Source: Variovorax sp. dw_308 (GTDB lineage Bacteria > Pseudomonadota > Gammaproteobacteria > Burkholderiales > Burkholderiaceae_C). From it: a stretch of DNA of 64,000 nucleotides. A program made the translations under genes and the position numbers. The stretch spans positions 496,001 through 560,000 of the forward strand of contig NZ_JAATOM010000004.1 in NCBI RefSeq assembly GCF_019207085.1. Direction: 5' to 3'. Positions 1 to 8,550 of the stretch are shown piece by piece. Numbering within the stretch: position 1 is the stretch's first letter; each line of letters begins with the position of its first letter. The notes below the pieces were generated by a model. It was not told the DNA's origin. It did not search any database and saw only the letters and a program-made list of their open reading frames with translations.

Positions 1-2
1 GC

Positions 3-449
3 CTGCGCATGCAGCACGTGCCGTACAAGGAGGTGTCGCAGCTGTACGCCAGCGTCGGCTCGGGCGACATCGCCTGGGCCTTCGCGAGCCTCCCGTCGAG
101 CGCGGGCATCTACAAGGCCGGCAAGCTGCGCTACATCGCGGTCGCCGCGCCCAGGCGGGTGCCTCAGATGCCGGACGTGCCGACCATCGGCGAGTCCGGC
201 GGACCTGCGGGGCTGGAGGTCAACTCCTTCGTGTCGCTGGTCGCGCCCAAGGGCGTGCCGGCGGCCATCAAGGCGAAGATCAACGCGGACATGGCCAAGG
301 TGATCGCCGACCCCGACATCCGCGCCCGCTTCGACACCTTCGCCTTCGAGCCGCTGGCCTGGTCGCCGGAGGAGATCGCGCGGAATGTGGAGGCCAAGTC
401 GAAGGTGTATGGGGAGTTGGTGGTGCGGGGGAATATCAGCCTGGATTGA
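3..449 (+). CDS. Bug-family tripartite tricarboxylate transporter receptor, C-terminal part
   Basis: This is the last 148 residues of a periplasmic solute-binding protein of the Bug (TctC) family; the start lies left of the window. The segment keeps family landmarks: a VPYKE motif, the KLRYIAV strand, a 'PDVPTIGESG' hinge motif and a C-terminal 'GNISLD' ending, very close to the 'GARISLD' ending of the second Bug protein at 41038-42000. Bug receptors bind small carboxylates or aromatic acids and usually lack a linked transporter, as here. No ligand can be inferred. It is convergent with the minus-strand gene ending at 573. Confidence 0.85.
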   Translation: MRMQHVPYKEVSQLYASVGSGDIAWAFASLPSSAGIYKAGKLRYIAVAAPRRVPQMPDVPTIGESGGPAGLEVNSFVSLVAPKGVPAAIKAKINADMAKVIADPDIRARFDTFAFEPLAWSPEEIARNVEAKSKVYGELVVRGNISLD

Positions 450-572
450 GGCGCCATTGCGGTACTCGGAACGGTTGCCTGCCCGTCTTGCACAGAGTAA
501 TTGGCAAGCCCGTCGTCTCGTGACGTACCAGGGCGCGTTGACGCGCGAGCTTGCTCCGACCCGAAACTGAAA

Positions 573-1862
573 CTACGGCGTAGCCCTGACCGCGCGCAGG
601 CATGCACTCCATCTGTCCCGCGCGCCGGCCGGGTCGGAGGCTCGGTTCGAGGCGTATTCGGTGTAGCACGCCCTGCCTGCCACTTGTTGTTCTCGCGACC
701 TGGCGATGCGCTCCTGGGAGATTTGCGCCTGCGTTTTCTGGTTCGCGTCGGGGTCGGAGCCTTCCGCGATGCGGTTGGCCGGCGGAGCGGTTCGCGCGGC
801 GGGCACCGGCCTGCCAAAAATATCGGGCCGCGATGCCTTCCACTGAGCATCGCCTTCCGCGTGCGCCTGTTTCCTCATCTCCTCGGTCGGGAAGATCTTC
901 TGCGGCACCTTGGCGGCCTTGCGCGCATCCTCCTCGAGGGCGGGACACTCTTCGAGGGCGCGATCCTGAACCCGGGTCATGTCGGCCACCCCTCGGGCCA
1001 TGAGCCATTGGACGTTTTCCGGCGGCCGCGATTTCCAGAACAGGTAGCTGCTGTAGTCCTGCTCGCCGTTGGCATTGAGGTACGGGCCGTATTCGCAGTT
1101 GAGCATCAGGGCGCCGGCATCGTCGCTCTTTTTCAGTTCCACCTTGAAGAGCGGCGGCGAATCCTTCAAGCGCATGAAGGTGCTGGGTGGAAGGGGCCTG
1201 GAGGCACGCAGCGGGAGCTTGCGGTCCTTTTCCTCTTGCGTGGGATGTTGTCCGGCCCAACGATTGATCTCCGCCTGGTCTCGTTCGGCACGGTAGGCCG
1301 TGTACTGCGGTTCGGTTGCGCGCAGCGCCTTCGCGAATGCGGCTTCGTCAAAGAGGATCAGTTGATCGTCGCCACGCGCGCCCAGTTCGCCGCGCATGCT
1401 CCTTACCCAGCTCATGAAGGAGCCCTTGGCGGGACGGGGAATGCCGCCGTCGAGTTCGCGCCCTCCATTCAGTGCCGCGGTCAGCTTGTTCACGGCGTCC
1501 GAATGGGGATTGACGCCATCGATGACCAGGACCTGGGCAAGGACGATGTCCTTTTCGAAAAGCCGCGTGGCGAACTCGGCGCCCGCGGCACTTCGGTTGG
1601 CCGGCGGTGCCAGAAAGTAGGCTTCGCGCGCAGCCTGGATCGTGGCCTCGAACTGCGCGGCCTTTCCCTTGTATGCGATCGCATCGCGGATCGCGGCGTT
1701 GGCGTTTTCCCGGAAATAGTCCGCCCCCGTGGGGGTGCCGATCCATTGATCGACGGCCCCTGCTGTGCCGGCGAGGAGCACTGCGGCGAGTGCGAGCAAC
1801 GGCGAGTGGGCGCGGCGCCACGCTGAAGGGGGAACAACGATTGCCCTTGGCGCTGCTTTCAT
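573..1862 (-). CDS. Predicted exported protein of unknown function
   Basis: I do not recognise this 429-residue protein. The ATG at 1862 is preferred over the longer open frame because it gives a Sec-type signal peptide (basic start, hydrophobic LLALAAVLLAGTAGA, cleavage near AGA|VDQ) and follows a GGAGCGG ribosome site. The mature part is hydrophilic, with four widely spaced cysteines, two of them in the last 40 residues ('ACYTEY' and 'SACLRA'), which could form disulfides in the periplasm. There is no transmembrane segment after the signal. It lies 47 bp downstream of the membrane protein at 1910-2428 and is probably cotranscribed with it. Confidence 0.7.
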   Translation of the reverse strand: MKAAPRAIVVPPSAWRRAHSPLLALAAVLLAGTAGAVDQWIGTPTGADYFRENANAAIRDAIAYKGKAAQFEATIQAAREAYFLAPPANRSAAGAEFATRLFEKDIVLAQVLVIDGVNPHSDAVNKLTAALNGGRELDGGIPRPAKGSFMSWVRSMRGELGARGDDQLILFDEAAFAKALRATEPQYTAYRAERDQAEINRWAGQHPTQEEKDRKLPLRASRPLPPSTFMRLKDSPPLFKVELKKSDDAGALMLNCEYGPYLNANGEQDYSSYLFWKSRPPENVQWLMARGVADMTRVQDRALEECPALEEDARKAAKVPQKIFPTEEMRKQAHAEGDAQWKASRPDIFGRPVPAARTAPPANRIAEGSDPDANQKTQAQISQERIARSREQQVAGRACYTEYASNRASDPAGARDRWSACLRAVRATP

Positions 1863-1909
1863 GGTCCGCTCCTTCAAGGTTCGCACGTCGCCTGGTTTCA
1901 AGCCGCCAA

Positions 1910-2428
1910 TTACAGTCCGAGCAGGTGCCTGGCCTTTGCGAGCATCGGCCACAGGTTGATGACGCCCAGCCAGTGCAGGACGATGCCGATGACCAGCAGG
2001 ACCCCGGCGACCTTTGCCGCGACAGCCAGCACCTTGAGCGCGATGTAGAGCGCCGCGCCCGCCAGCGCGCCCGCCACCGCCGCCACCCCCGCGTAGACCG
2101 CAAGGCTGCCGAGCGTCCAGCCCCCTTGGAGCAGCATGTAGCCGACGCAGAGGACCGCGAACAGCCCGGCGCCTGACTTTGCCGAGGTGGCCAGGGTCTC
2201 CGGTTGCACCAGGGTCGGGCCGCCGCCTGCGCTGGCGCCGGGCGCGTGCCAGGTGCCGGGGCGATAGGTATCGGTCGTTCCGCTTGAGTACGGCCTGCTG
2301 GCATGCGCGGTCTCGCGCTGCGCCTGCTCGCGTTGCCGGTCCCGGGCCGCAACGCCTTCCTGGTAGTCGATCGAGCTCTTGTTGCCGCCCACGCCAAGGC
2401 GGCCGTTGTTCATGTCCTGATAGCTCAT
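1910..2428 (-). CDS. Small membrane protein of unknown function
   Basis: This 172-residue protein has a polar, Gln/Arg-rich N-terminal half (residues 1-80) and a strongly hydrophobic second half (about 87-165) with three or four Gly/Ala/Val-rich membrane segments, for example 'LAVYAGVAAVAGALAGAALYIAL'-type sequence split by short loops. The start MSYQDMNN at 2428 is preferred to a GTG-type start eight codons upstream. No family is recognised. It is the first gene of a probable two-gene unit with the exported protein ending at 573. A role at the inner membrane is all that can be inferred. Confidence 0.7.
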   Translation of the reverse strand: MSYQDMNNGRLGVGGNKSSIDYQEGVAARDRQREQAQRETAHASRPYSSGTTDTYRPGTWHAPGASAGGGPTLVQPETLATSAKSGAGLFAVLCVGYMLLQGGWTLGSLAVYAGVAAVAGALAGAALYIALKVLAVAAKVAGVLLVIGIVLHWLGVINLWPMLAKARHLLGL

Positions 2429-2575
2429 TGCTGCGCTCCAATGCGGCCCCACAAGGCGGGATCACAGCCTGAGGGCATCGGCACGCGGGGTCAAGCGACG
2501 AGGGCTCGGTGCGTCATCAAATGAATGGACAGGTCACGCGCTGCGCCTGGGCTGCAGCGCGCGAAGGGCGGATGG

Positions 2576-2902
2576 TCAGTCCACGCCGCGCGACGCCAGC
2601 ACCGCCTTGAGCCTGCGCACTTCATGCTCCAAGTCCAGGATCAGCGCAGCCGCATCCAGCCCCACGCCAAAGTCCCGCTCCAGCCGGCGCGCGGCCAATG
2701 CGCGTTGCAGGTCGCTGCTGCCGAAGCGCCATTGGGCCGGCGGCGCATGCTGTTGTTCGATGCGCGCCTGCACGATGCCCACCTCGACGAGTTGCACCAC
2801 CCAGGCGACGTCGGCGCCACAGGCATGGGCCAACTCGGCCACAGCCAGGGGTTGCGAGGAACTGACCACCGTGGTGGTCGCAATCACGGAACGAGTCGCC
2901 AT
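2576..2902 (-). CDS. cbpM: Chaperone modulator CbpM
   Basis: This 108-residue protein sits 2 bp after cbpA, the usual arrangement for CbpM, a small protein that binds the J domain of CbpA and inhibits its co-chaperone and DNA-binding activity. The sequence has the MerR-like winged-helix pattern of the family (residues 20-75, 'VAELAHACG...VVQLVEVGIV') followed by a C-terminal helix ('ILDLEHEVRRLKAVLA'). The ATG at 2902 has AGTTTGATC upstream with no strong Shine-Dalgarno sequence, so translational coupling to cbpA is likely. Confidence 0.85.
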   Translation of the reverse strand: MATRSVIATTTVVSSSQPLAVAELAHACGADVAWVVQLVEVGIVQARIEQQHAPPAQWRFGSSDLQRALAARRLERDFGVGLDAAALILDLEHEVRRLKAVLASRGVD

Positions 2903-2904
2903 GA

Positions 2905-3867
2905 TCAAACTCCCAGATGGCGGCGTGGGTTGAAGGAAGGCGAGGCCTTGGCGAGCGCCTCGTAGGCGGCTCGGGCGGCATCGCTGTCGGCGGGGGGCAG
3001 CGCGATTTCCAGCAGCAGGTACAGGTCGCCCGGCGTCTTGCCCGGCAGGCCGCGCCCCTTGAGCCGAAGCTTCATGCCGTTGCGCGCATTCGGCGGCACG
3101 GTCACCTCGACCACACCGCCGGTCGGCGTCGGCACTTCGACCTTGGCGCCCAGCGCCGCTTCGCTCGGCGTCACCGGCAGCGTCATGTACAGGTCGCGCT
3201 CCTCGATGCGGTAGTGCGCATGCGGTGCGATGCGCACCTCCAGGTACAGGTCGCCGGCCGGCTCGCCGCCGTGGCCGGGCATGCCCTGGCCCGCGAGGCG
3301 GATGAACTGGCCGGGCCGCACGCCGGGCGGGATCTTCACGCTGAGCGTGCGGTTCTCCCACTGCGGCATGCCTTGCGCGTCGATGGTCTGGGCGCGCAAG
3401 GTGATCTCGCGCTCGGCGCCGTTGAGCGCGTCTTCCAGCGCGATCTCGATGGCGGCGTGATGGTCCTCGCCGCGTGCGCGCATGTTCTGGCGCGCAGCGC
3501 CTCGCCGCTCACCGGCGCCAAAGATCGACGAGAAGAACTCGCTGAAGTCGGCATGGTCAGCCGGGCCGGCGCCGGGGCCGCGGTGGAACTCGTAGCCGGT
3601 GTCCCAGCCCGGTGGCGGCTGGAAGTCGCCCTCGGGCGATCCGCCGCGCGCCACGCGGTCGGCCAGCGCGTCGTAGGCAGCGCGCTTTTCCTTGTCGCGC
3701 AGCACGTCGTTGGCCTCGTTGATGTCGCGCATCTTCACCTCGGCGTCGGCTTCCTTGCTGACGTCGGGGTGGTACTTGCGCGCGAGCTTGCGGTAGGCCT
3801 TGCGGACCTCGTCTTCGGTGGCGCCGCGCTCGAGGCCGAGGGTCTTGTAGTAGTCCTTGAATTCCAT
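2905..3867 (-). CDS. cbpA: Curved-DNA-binding DnaJ-type co-chaperone CbpA
   Basis: This 320-residue class II J-domain protein stimulates DnaK and binds curved DNA in the nucleoid. Residues 1-70 form the J domain with the HPD tripeptide in 'RKYHPDVSK'. A Gly/Phe-rich linker (about 90-130) follows, then two beta-barrel substrate-binding domains (about 145-310, 'IPPGVRPGQFIRLAGQGMPG'). There is no CxxCxGxG zinc finger, which separates it from DnaJ. The length is typical. It is followed by cbpM with a 2-bp gap and lies 9 bp after the phosphatase gene. Confidence 0.93.
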   Translation of the reverse strand: MEFKDYYKTLGLERGATEDEVRKAYRKLARKYHPDVSKEADAEVKMRDINEANDVLRDKEKRAAYDALADRVARGGSPEGDFQPPPGWDTGYEFHRGPGAGPADHADFSEFFSSIFGAGERRGAARQNMRARGEDHHAAIEIALEDALNGAEREITLRAQTIDAQGMPQWENRTLSVKIPPGVRPGQFIRLAGQGMPGHGGEPAGDLYLEVRIAPHAHYRIEERDLYMTLPVTPSEAALGAKVEVPTPTGGVVEVTVPPNARNGMKLRLKGRGLPGKTPGDLYLLLEIALPPADSDAARAAYEALAKASPSFNPRRHLGV

Positions 3868-3876
3868 GGTGTCGGG

Positions 3877-4536
3877 TTATGCAATGGCGGATTCTGCGTC
3901 GCCCTTGGCCTGCAGCGCCCTGATCGACCAGATGGGGCCGTTGCGCTCGAATCGCAATGGCTGCGCGTTGCCGAGGACGCTCAGGTCGATCTTCACGCCG
4001 AGCAGCGCGGCCAGCACGAACAGGCTGCCGCCATGCGCGACCACGAGCACCGGCGCAGGCTGGGCCAGCGCGGCGGCGAGTGCGACGCGCTTGCGGTCGA
4101 CGAACTGCTTGAGCGTCTCGCCGCCCTCCGGCTCGCAGGCCCAGTCGATGTTGGCCGAGGAGGTGCCGATGAGCGCGCCGAAATGCCGCTCGCGCAAGCC
4201 CGCCTCGGCGGCCGGCACCAGCCCGTGCGGCGCCGCCACGGTCTGCGCCGTGACGTGCGCGCGCGGCGCGTCGCTGCAGACGATGCTGCGGATCGTCTCC
4301 CCGGCCAGCACGCTCGCGGCTTGCGCTGCCTGCGCCAGCCCGAGTTCGCTCAGGGGCTCGTCGGCCGCCTGGAAGATGCGCAGCGCGTTGCGCCCGGTCT
4401 GGCCATGGCGCAGGAAATAGAAGTGGTCGCAGGCGGGGGCGATCGGCTCAGCGGCAGCCAGCTGGACCAGCAGGTCGAGCCCGTCAGGATGGAAGTGGGC
4501 GGGGGTGACGAGGGACGTAGAGTGGGTGGTGCTCAT
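3877..4536 (-). CDS. Histidine phosphatase family protein
   Basis: This 219-residue protein belongs to the phosphoglycerate-mutase-like superfamily. It has the catalytic RHG box ('YFLRHGQTGRN', residues about 40-50), the acid/base 'LRERHFG' segment and the second histidine in 'VVAHGGSLF'. These enzymes transfer phosphate through a phosphohistidine; the substrate cannot be told from the sequence. A 40-residue N-terminal extension precedes the RHG box. The ATG overlaps the stop of the GST gene by 4 bp (ATGA), indicating coupling inside the long minus-strand gene run. Confidence 0.85.
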   Translation of the reverse strand: MSTTHSTSLVTPAHFHPDGLDLLVQLAAAEPIAPACDHFYFLRHGQTGRNALRIFQAADEPLSELGLAQAAQAASVLAGETIRSIVCSDAPRAHVTAQTVAAPHGLVPAAEAGLRERHFGALIGTSSANIDWACEPEGGETLKQFVDRKRVALAAALAQPAPVLVVAHGGSLFVLAALLGVKIDLSVLGNAQPLRFERNGPIWSIRALQAKGDAESAIA

Positions 4537-5126
4537 GAAGTCTTGCTGGAGGCTGTACCGAGTTTCATTGCCGCGGGCCGGGCCAGCAGGCGCTTGATGT
4601 AGGAGTCGATCTTGGCGCTGCCCGAATGGCCGCCGAAGAGTTTCTGCCAGATGAAGACGGAGCCGATCATGATGTCGGCCGCGGTGAATTGGGCGCCCAG
4701 CAGCCAGGGGCCGTAGCCCAGTTCGCGTTCCACGACGTGCACCGCCTCCCTGAATCCCGTCCAGCCGCGCGCGGCGGTGGGCGTGATCTTCATGAAGGCA
4801 TCGCTCATCGCGGGTTCGAGCTGCGAGGTCGAATACACCATCAGCGACAGGTAGCGGCCGCGGTCATCCGCGCCCACCGGTGGCGCCAGGCGCTTTTGCG
4901 GAAAGCGCTCGGCCAGGTACATGCAGATGGCCGCGCATTCGAAGAGGCGGGTGTGTCCGTCCACCAGCGCCGGCAGCTTGCCGGCGGGGTTGATCTGCAG
5001 GAAGGCGGGTTGCTTGTGCTCGCGCTTGCTGAAGTCGACGTTCACCAGTTCGTAGTCGATGCCGCATTCGTCCAGCATCCACTTGGCAGTGACGGCGCGG
5101 CTGTGCGGGTTGTAGTAGAGCTGCAT
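4533..5126 (-). CDS. Glutathione S-transferase
   Basis: This 197-residue protein has an N-terminal thioredoxin-like domain (residues 1-80, 'MQLYYNPHSRAV', the cis-Pro in 'AGKLPALVDG', and the 'LFECAAICMYLAE' glutathione-contact segment) and an all-helical C-terminal domain with the N-capping box 'FTAADIMIG'. It should conjugate or reduce substrates with glutathione in the cytosol; the substrate is unknown. The start at 5126 is preferred over an upstream open-frame extension because it begins directly with the first beta strand and follows GGAGAC. It overlaps the phosphatase gene by 4 bp. Confidence 0.9.
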   Translation of the reverse strand: MQLYYNPHSRAVTAKWMLDECGIDYELVNVDFSKREHKQPAFLQINPAGKLPALVDGHTRLFECAAICMYLAERFPQKRLAPPVGADDRGRYLSLMVYSTSQLEPAMSDAFMKITPTAARGWTGFREAVHVVERELGYGPWLLGAQFTAADIMIGSVFIWQKLFGGHSGSAKIDSYIKRLLARPAAMKLGTASSKTS

Positions 5127-5152
5127 GCTTGTCTCCTCATGGCTTGCGCTCC

Positions 5153-5794
5153 TCAGAACTTGGGGATGCGCAGCGTCTTGCTGATCATCAACGTGCCCGA
5201 CAGCGCGAACAGCAAGGCGATCGGGTGCAGCACCCAGGGGCCGAGCGTCCATGCGCCGCCCCAGAGCGAGGCCCCGATATTGCCCTTCCACGCGGCATAT
5301 GCCAACACGCCCACGAGCACCACGCTGGTGGGAATGGGCGTGCCTTCGAAGTACTTGACCTTGTCGGCGCCTTCGGAAAGTGCCTCGGCCGTGACGTTGT
5401 AGCGGGCCAGCCGGCTCACGCCGCAGCAGACGAAATAGATCAGCAGGGCGGCATCCCAGCCGCCGTTGGCGCCGGCGGCAAAGGCCAGCGCCGCGGGCAT
5501 CACGCCGAAGGAGATCACGTCGGCCAGCGAGTCCAGTTCGCGGCCGAGCGCCGAATGCGTCTGGCGCCAGCGCGCGATGCGGCCGTCGAACACGTCGAAG
5601 ATGAAGGCTGCGGGCGCCAGCGCCGCCGCCCACATGAACAGGGGGAGGTCCGCCCTGGCCGCGTAGGCCATGGCAAGGAACACGCCACCGACGCCGCACG
5701 CCGCGTTGCCGAGGGTGAAGGCGTCGGCCAGGTGAAAGCCTCGGATCATCGAGAAGTGCTTGCGGGGCCGGGTGGCGGGGCTGGGCAGGGGCAT
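5153..5794 (-). CDS. pssA: CDP-alcohol phosphatidyltransferase, probable phosphatidylserine synthase
   Basis: This 213-residue integral membrane enzyme has the CDP-alcohol phosphatidyltransferase signature DG-x2-AR-x8-G-x3-D-x3-D, seen as 'DVFDGRIARW' followed by 'GRELDSLADVISFG' (about residues 67-97), and five or six hydrophobic segments. The FG after the signature and the overall pattern fit class II serine O-phosphatidyltransferase, the first step of phosphatidylethanolamine synthesis. The ATG at 5794 follows GGAGGTCC; a second Met ten or so residues later (MIRGFHL) is an alternative. It lies between the amidotransferase and GST genes, all on the minus strand. Confidence 0.82.
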   Translation of the reverse strand: MPLPSPATRPRKHFSMIRGFHLADAFTLGNAACGVGGVFLAMAYAARADLPLFMWAAALAPAAFIFDVFDGRIARWRQTHSALGRELDSLADVISFGVMPAALAFAAGANGGWDAALLIYFVCCGVSRLARYNVTAEALSEGADKVKYFEGTPIPTSVVLVGVLAYAAWKGNIGASLWGGAWTLGPWVLHPIALLFALSGTLMISKTLRIPKF

Positions 5795-5822
5795 GAGGGA
5801 CCTCCGGGGGAACAAGTGCACC

Positions 5823-6584
5823 TTAACGCAAGCGTGACGCCGTTGCGTCCTGCGCCTCGGCCAGCCGGGCGAAACGGCCGAGCAGTTGCGCGGCGGCAGG
5901 CGTCGCTCGGACGTCCTCGCGCAGTGCATCGGGGTCGACGCCTTCGGCGCGCAGGTCCTCGGCCAGCGCGTCGACGTAGCCGCGCATCGCGGCGGCGTCG
6001 AACTCGGGATGGAACTGCACGCCCCAGGCGCGCTCCCCGACGCGAAAGGCCTGGTGGGGCTCGAAGGCATTGCCCGCGAGGCGCACGGCGCCGGGCGGCA
6101 GCCGCAGCGCGCTCTGCCGATGCACCACGTTGGCCGGGAACTCGCGCGGCAGGCCTTGGAACAGCGGATCGTCGGTGGACGCGTCGGTGAGCGACACCGT
6201 CACGGTGCCGATCTCCAGGCCGCCGGGATGGTCGTCCGCCTCGCCGCCGAGCGAATGGGCCAGCAACTGGTGACCCCAGCAGATGCCGAGCACCGGCTTG
6301 CCCTGCCGTACCACGCTTGCGAGCCAGGCCGCGGTGGCCTCGCTCCAGTCCTCGCGGTGCGACACCATCGAATGCGAACCGGACAGCACCACGGCGGACA
6401 GTTGCGCGGGCGCCGGTAGCGTATCGCCGCGGCGCGGATCGAGCACCACCACCGGCAGGCAAGTGTCGCCGAGGCCCTCGGCAATCCAGTGCTCGAAGTC
6501 GCCGTGTTCGTTGCGCAGTTCGTCGAAGGTGTCGCCGGCCTTGACGATGACGAGCGGATGGGGGAGGGCGTCTTCGATGTTCAT
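5823..6584 (-). CDS. Class I glutamine amidotransferase-like protein
   Basis: This 253-residue stand-alone protein of the GMP-synthase-like amidotransferase group has the nucleophile elbow 'LGICWGHQLLA' (GxCxGxQ) and the His-Glu pair in 'WGVQFHPEF'. All three catalytic residues for glutamine hydrolysis are therefore present. No synthetase domain is attached, so the ammonia acceptor is unknown; relatives have been linked to glutathione-like or gamma-glutamyl degradation. The start overlaps the stop of the SRPBCC gene by 4 bp (ATGA). Confidence 0.85.
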   Translation of the reverse strand: MNIEDALPHPLVIVKAGDTFDELRNEHGDFEHWIAEGLGDTCLPVVVLDPRRGDTLPAPAQLSAVVLSGSHSMVSHREDWSEATAAWLASVVRQGKPVLGICWGHQLLAHSLGGEADDHPGGLEIGTVTVSLTDASTDDPLFQGLPREFPANVVHRQSALRLPPGAVRLAGNAFEPHQAFRVGERAWGVQFHPEFDAAAMRGYVDALAEDLRAEGVDPDALREDVRATPAAAQLLGRFARLAEAQDATASRLR

Positions 6585-7123
6585 TCGGTGATGCTTGCTT
6601 CGTACTCGGCCGCGACCTTGTCCAGGTGCGACCAGAAGGGGCGTGGAATGCGACCGTGCAGCACGTCGAGCAGCACGCCCAGGTGCGCATGCCAGCCGGC
6701 CGCCACGTCGCGCGTTTCTGCCACGCCGCGGAGGCCGCTGTGCGTCAGATGCAGCGCGGTCTGCTTGTCGCCCTGGGCTGTCAGTTCGAACCTTGCTTCA
6801 GAGGCCGCAGGGCCATTGGCGTCGCTGCGCCAGGCCAGGACCAGCAGCTGCGGCTCCTCCATCTGCAGCACGCGAGATGCTTGCGACACGGGCGCGCGGA
6901 ACTGCTTGAAGCGCTCGGGCGCCTGTTCGCCGCTGAGCGCCGTGTGGTCGAACAGCAGCTCGAAAGCATCGCCAGGCTGCGTGCCCATGGCGCCACCGGC
7001 CAGCCAATGCGCACGCAATTCAGGCTCGACGAGGTGGGCCCACGCACGGTGAATGCCCACGGGCAACAGCCGCTCGAAGCGCAGGGTGCCAGGCGCTGTG
7101 ACATCGCCAAGGTCTTCCTTCAT
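6581..7123 (-). CDS. SRPBCC / Aha1-like domain protein
   Basis: This 180-residue START/SRPBCC-fold protein of the activator-of-Hsp90 (AHSA1) type shows the N-terminal strand 'LRFERLLPVGIHRAWAHL', the 'ELRAHWLAGG' segment and the closing helix 'AGWHAHLGVLLDVLHG'. Members bind hydrophobic ligands or act on proteins; no catalytic residues define them. The start at 7123 (ATG after AAGGAGCACACCGTG) is 17 bp from the GTPase stop, so it is probably in the same transcript. Confidence 0.8.
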   Translation of the reverse strand: MKEDLGDVTAPGTLRFERLLPVGIHRAWAHLVEPELRAHWLAGGAMGTQPGDAFELLFDHTALSGEQAPERFKQFRAPVSQASRVLQMEEPQLLVLAWRSDANGPAASEARFELTAQGDKQTALHLTHSGLRGVAETRDVAAGWHAHLGVLLDVLHGRIPRPFWSHLDKVAAEYEASITE

Positions 7124-7140
7124 CACGGTGTGCTCCTTGT

Positions 7141-8550
7141 TCAAGACCGCTCGATGGCCGGACGCACGGCGCGTGCCACCTCGTCGACCAGTTCCCGGCG
7201 TTCGGTCGGGGCGAACCAGCGCGTGCCCAGGCCAGCCTCCCAATCCGCGTGGCCGCGCGCCGGCTCGGCGGCTTCGACGATGGCTTCGAGGCGGTGCCCG
7301 ATGAAGGGTTCGCCCTGCGGGTCGGCCGATGCGGCGATGCGGCCCGTGGCTGCGTGGCCGCGTTGCTCCAGCGCATGGACCAAGGCGAGCAGCCAGGCCA
7401 CGAGCACTTGCAGCACGCGGTCTTCCACGGTCAGCTCCTGCACGTCGTTCATCAGGTTGACCAGCTTGCGGCCCATCGGCCCGAAGCCCTGCGACAACGC
7501 CCCGCCAATCGTCGCGCCAAGGGCAGTGGCCGCCCCCAGCGACAGGCCGGCCAATGCCATGTCCGCCACCACGCCGACGGCAGCGCCGACCGCCGCGCCC
7601 TTGCCCAGGCGCAGGCCGGCGTCCTTCATCGCCTCGGCGCTGAAGAAGTCCATGCTCCAGCGGCCTTCGAGCTGCGGCAGCGGCGCCTCGTCGGCGTCGC
7701 CTTCGCGGAAGCCATAGAGCGCAAGCAGGTCGTCTGCGCAACGCTGTGCCTTGCTGGAGACGGTGGCTCGCAGGTCGGCGATGAGCTTCTGGCGCCGCGT
7801 CGGATCGTTGAATTCGCCGGATGGCACGGTGCGGCGCACGGCGGTCACGTCGACCACCAGTTCCGCGATGCGCGCGGCGGCGGCGTCGCGGCGTTCGCCG
7901 GCCTCGGCGGAAAGCGACGTGGCGACGCGGGCGAGTTGCTCGCGGCGGTCGCGCAGCAGCGTGCCCAGGTCCTCGTAGAGCGCGCGTTCGGCCCCCACGA
8001 ACGGCGCGGCGGCGTCGAAGCGCACGACGGCATGCAGGCCGTAGGCGGAAAGCAGTTCGCGCCACGCGGGCTCGCGGCTGGCGTCGCTGCGCACGAAGTT
8101 CAACACCGGCAGCACCGGCCGCGCGCAGGAGTTGAGCAACTCGATCTCGGCACGGAACTTCGGCAGCACCGGTTCGCGCACATCGATCACCAGGAAGGCC
8201 GCGTCGACGTCGAGCATCGCGCGCAGCACCTTGGCCTCCTGCTCGAAGGCGCCATGCGCTTCCGGGCCTTGCAGGAAGGCGCGGATGCGCTCCGGCGGCG
8301 TCGGCGCGCGGGCGGTGAAGGCTTGAAGGTGCTCGCGCAGGCTGACCGCGTCCTCCAGGCCCGGCGTATCGAGGAAGGTCACGGCTGCGCGGCCAGCCAC
8401 TTCCAGCGCGATCTTCTCGACATGGCGCGTGGTGCCGGGGCGCTCCGACACTTCGCCGAATCGAATGCGGCGCGTGAGCGTGCGCAGCAGCGAAGTCTTG
8501 CCGGCATTGGTGTGGCCGACGACGGCGATGCGGATGCTGGTGTCGTTCAT
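7141..8550 (-). CDS. DUF3482 GTPase
   Basis: This 469-residue protein has an Era/TrmE-like GTPase domain at the N-terminus: P-loop 'GHTNAGKTS' (residues 12-20), switch region with 'RPGTTRHVEK', and G3 'DTPG' (61-64). A DUF3482 region follows, ending in Gly/Ala-rich hydrophobic stretches (about 325-380), which could insert into or contact the membrane. Its start overlaps the stop of the DUF2868 membrane protein by 4 bp. This two-gene pairing is conserved in proteobacteria, but the function of the pair is not known to me. Confidence 0.88.
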   Translation of the reverse strand: MNDTSIRIAVVGHTNAGKTSLLRTLTRRIRFGEVSERPGTTRHVEKIALEVAGRAAVTFLDTPGLEDAVSLREHLQAFTARAPTPPERIRAFLQGPEAHGAFEQEAKVLRAMLDVDAAFLVIDVREPVLPKFRAEIELLNSCARPVLPVLNFVRSDASREPAWRELLSAYGLHAVVRFDAAAPFVGAERALYEDLGTLLRDRREQLARVATSLSAEAGERRDAAAARIAELVVDVTAVRRTVPSGEFNDPTRRQKLIADLRATVSSKAQRCADDLLALYGFREGDADEAPLPQLEGRWSMDFFSAEAMKDAGLRLGKGAAVGAAVGVVADMALAGLSLGAATALGATIGGALSQGFGPMGRKLVNLMNDVQELTVEDRVLQVLVAWLLALVHALEQRGHAATGRIAASADPQGEPFIGHRLEAIVEAAEPARGHADWEAGLGTRWFAPTERRELVDEVARAVRPAIERS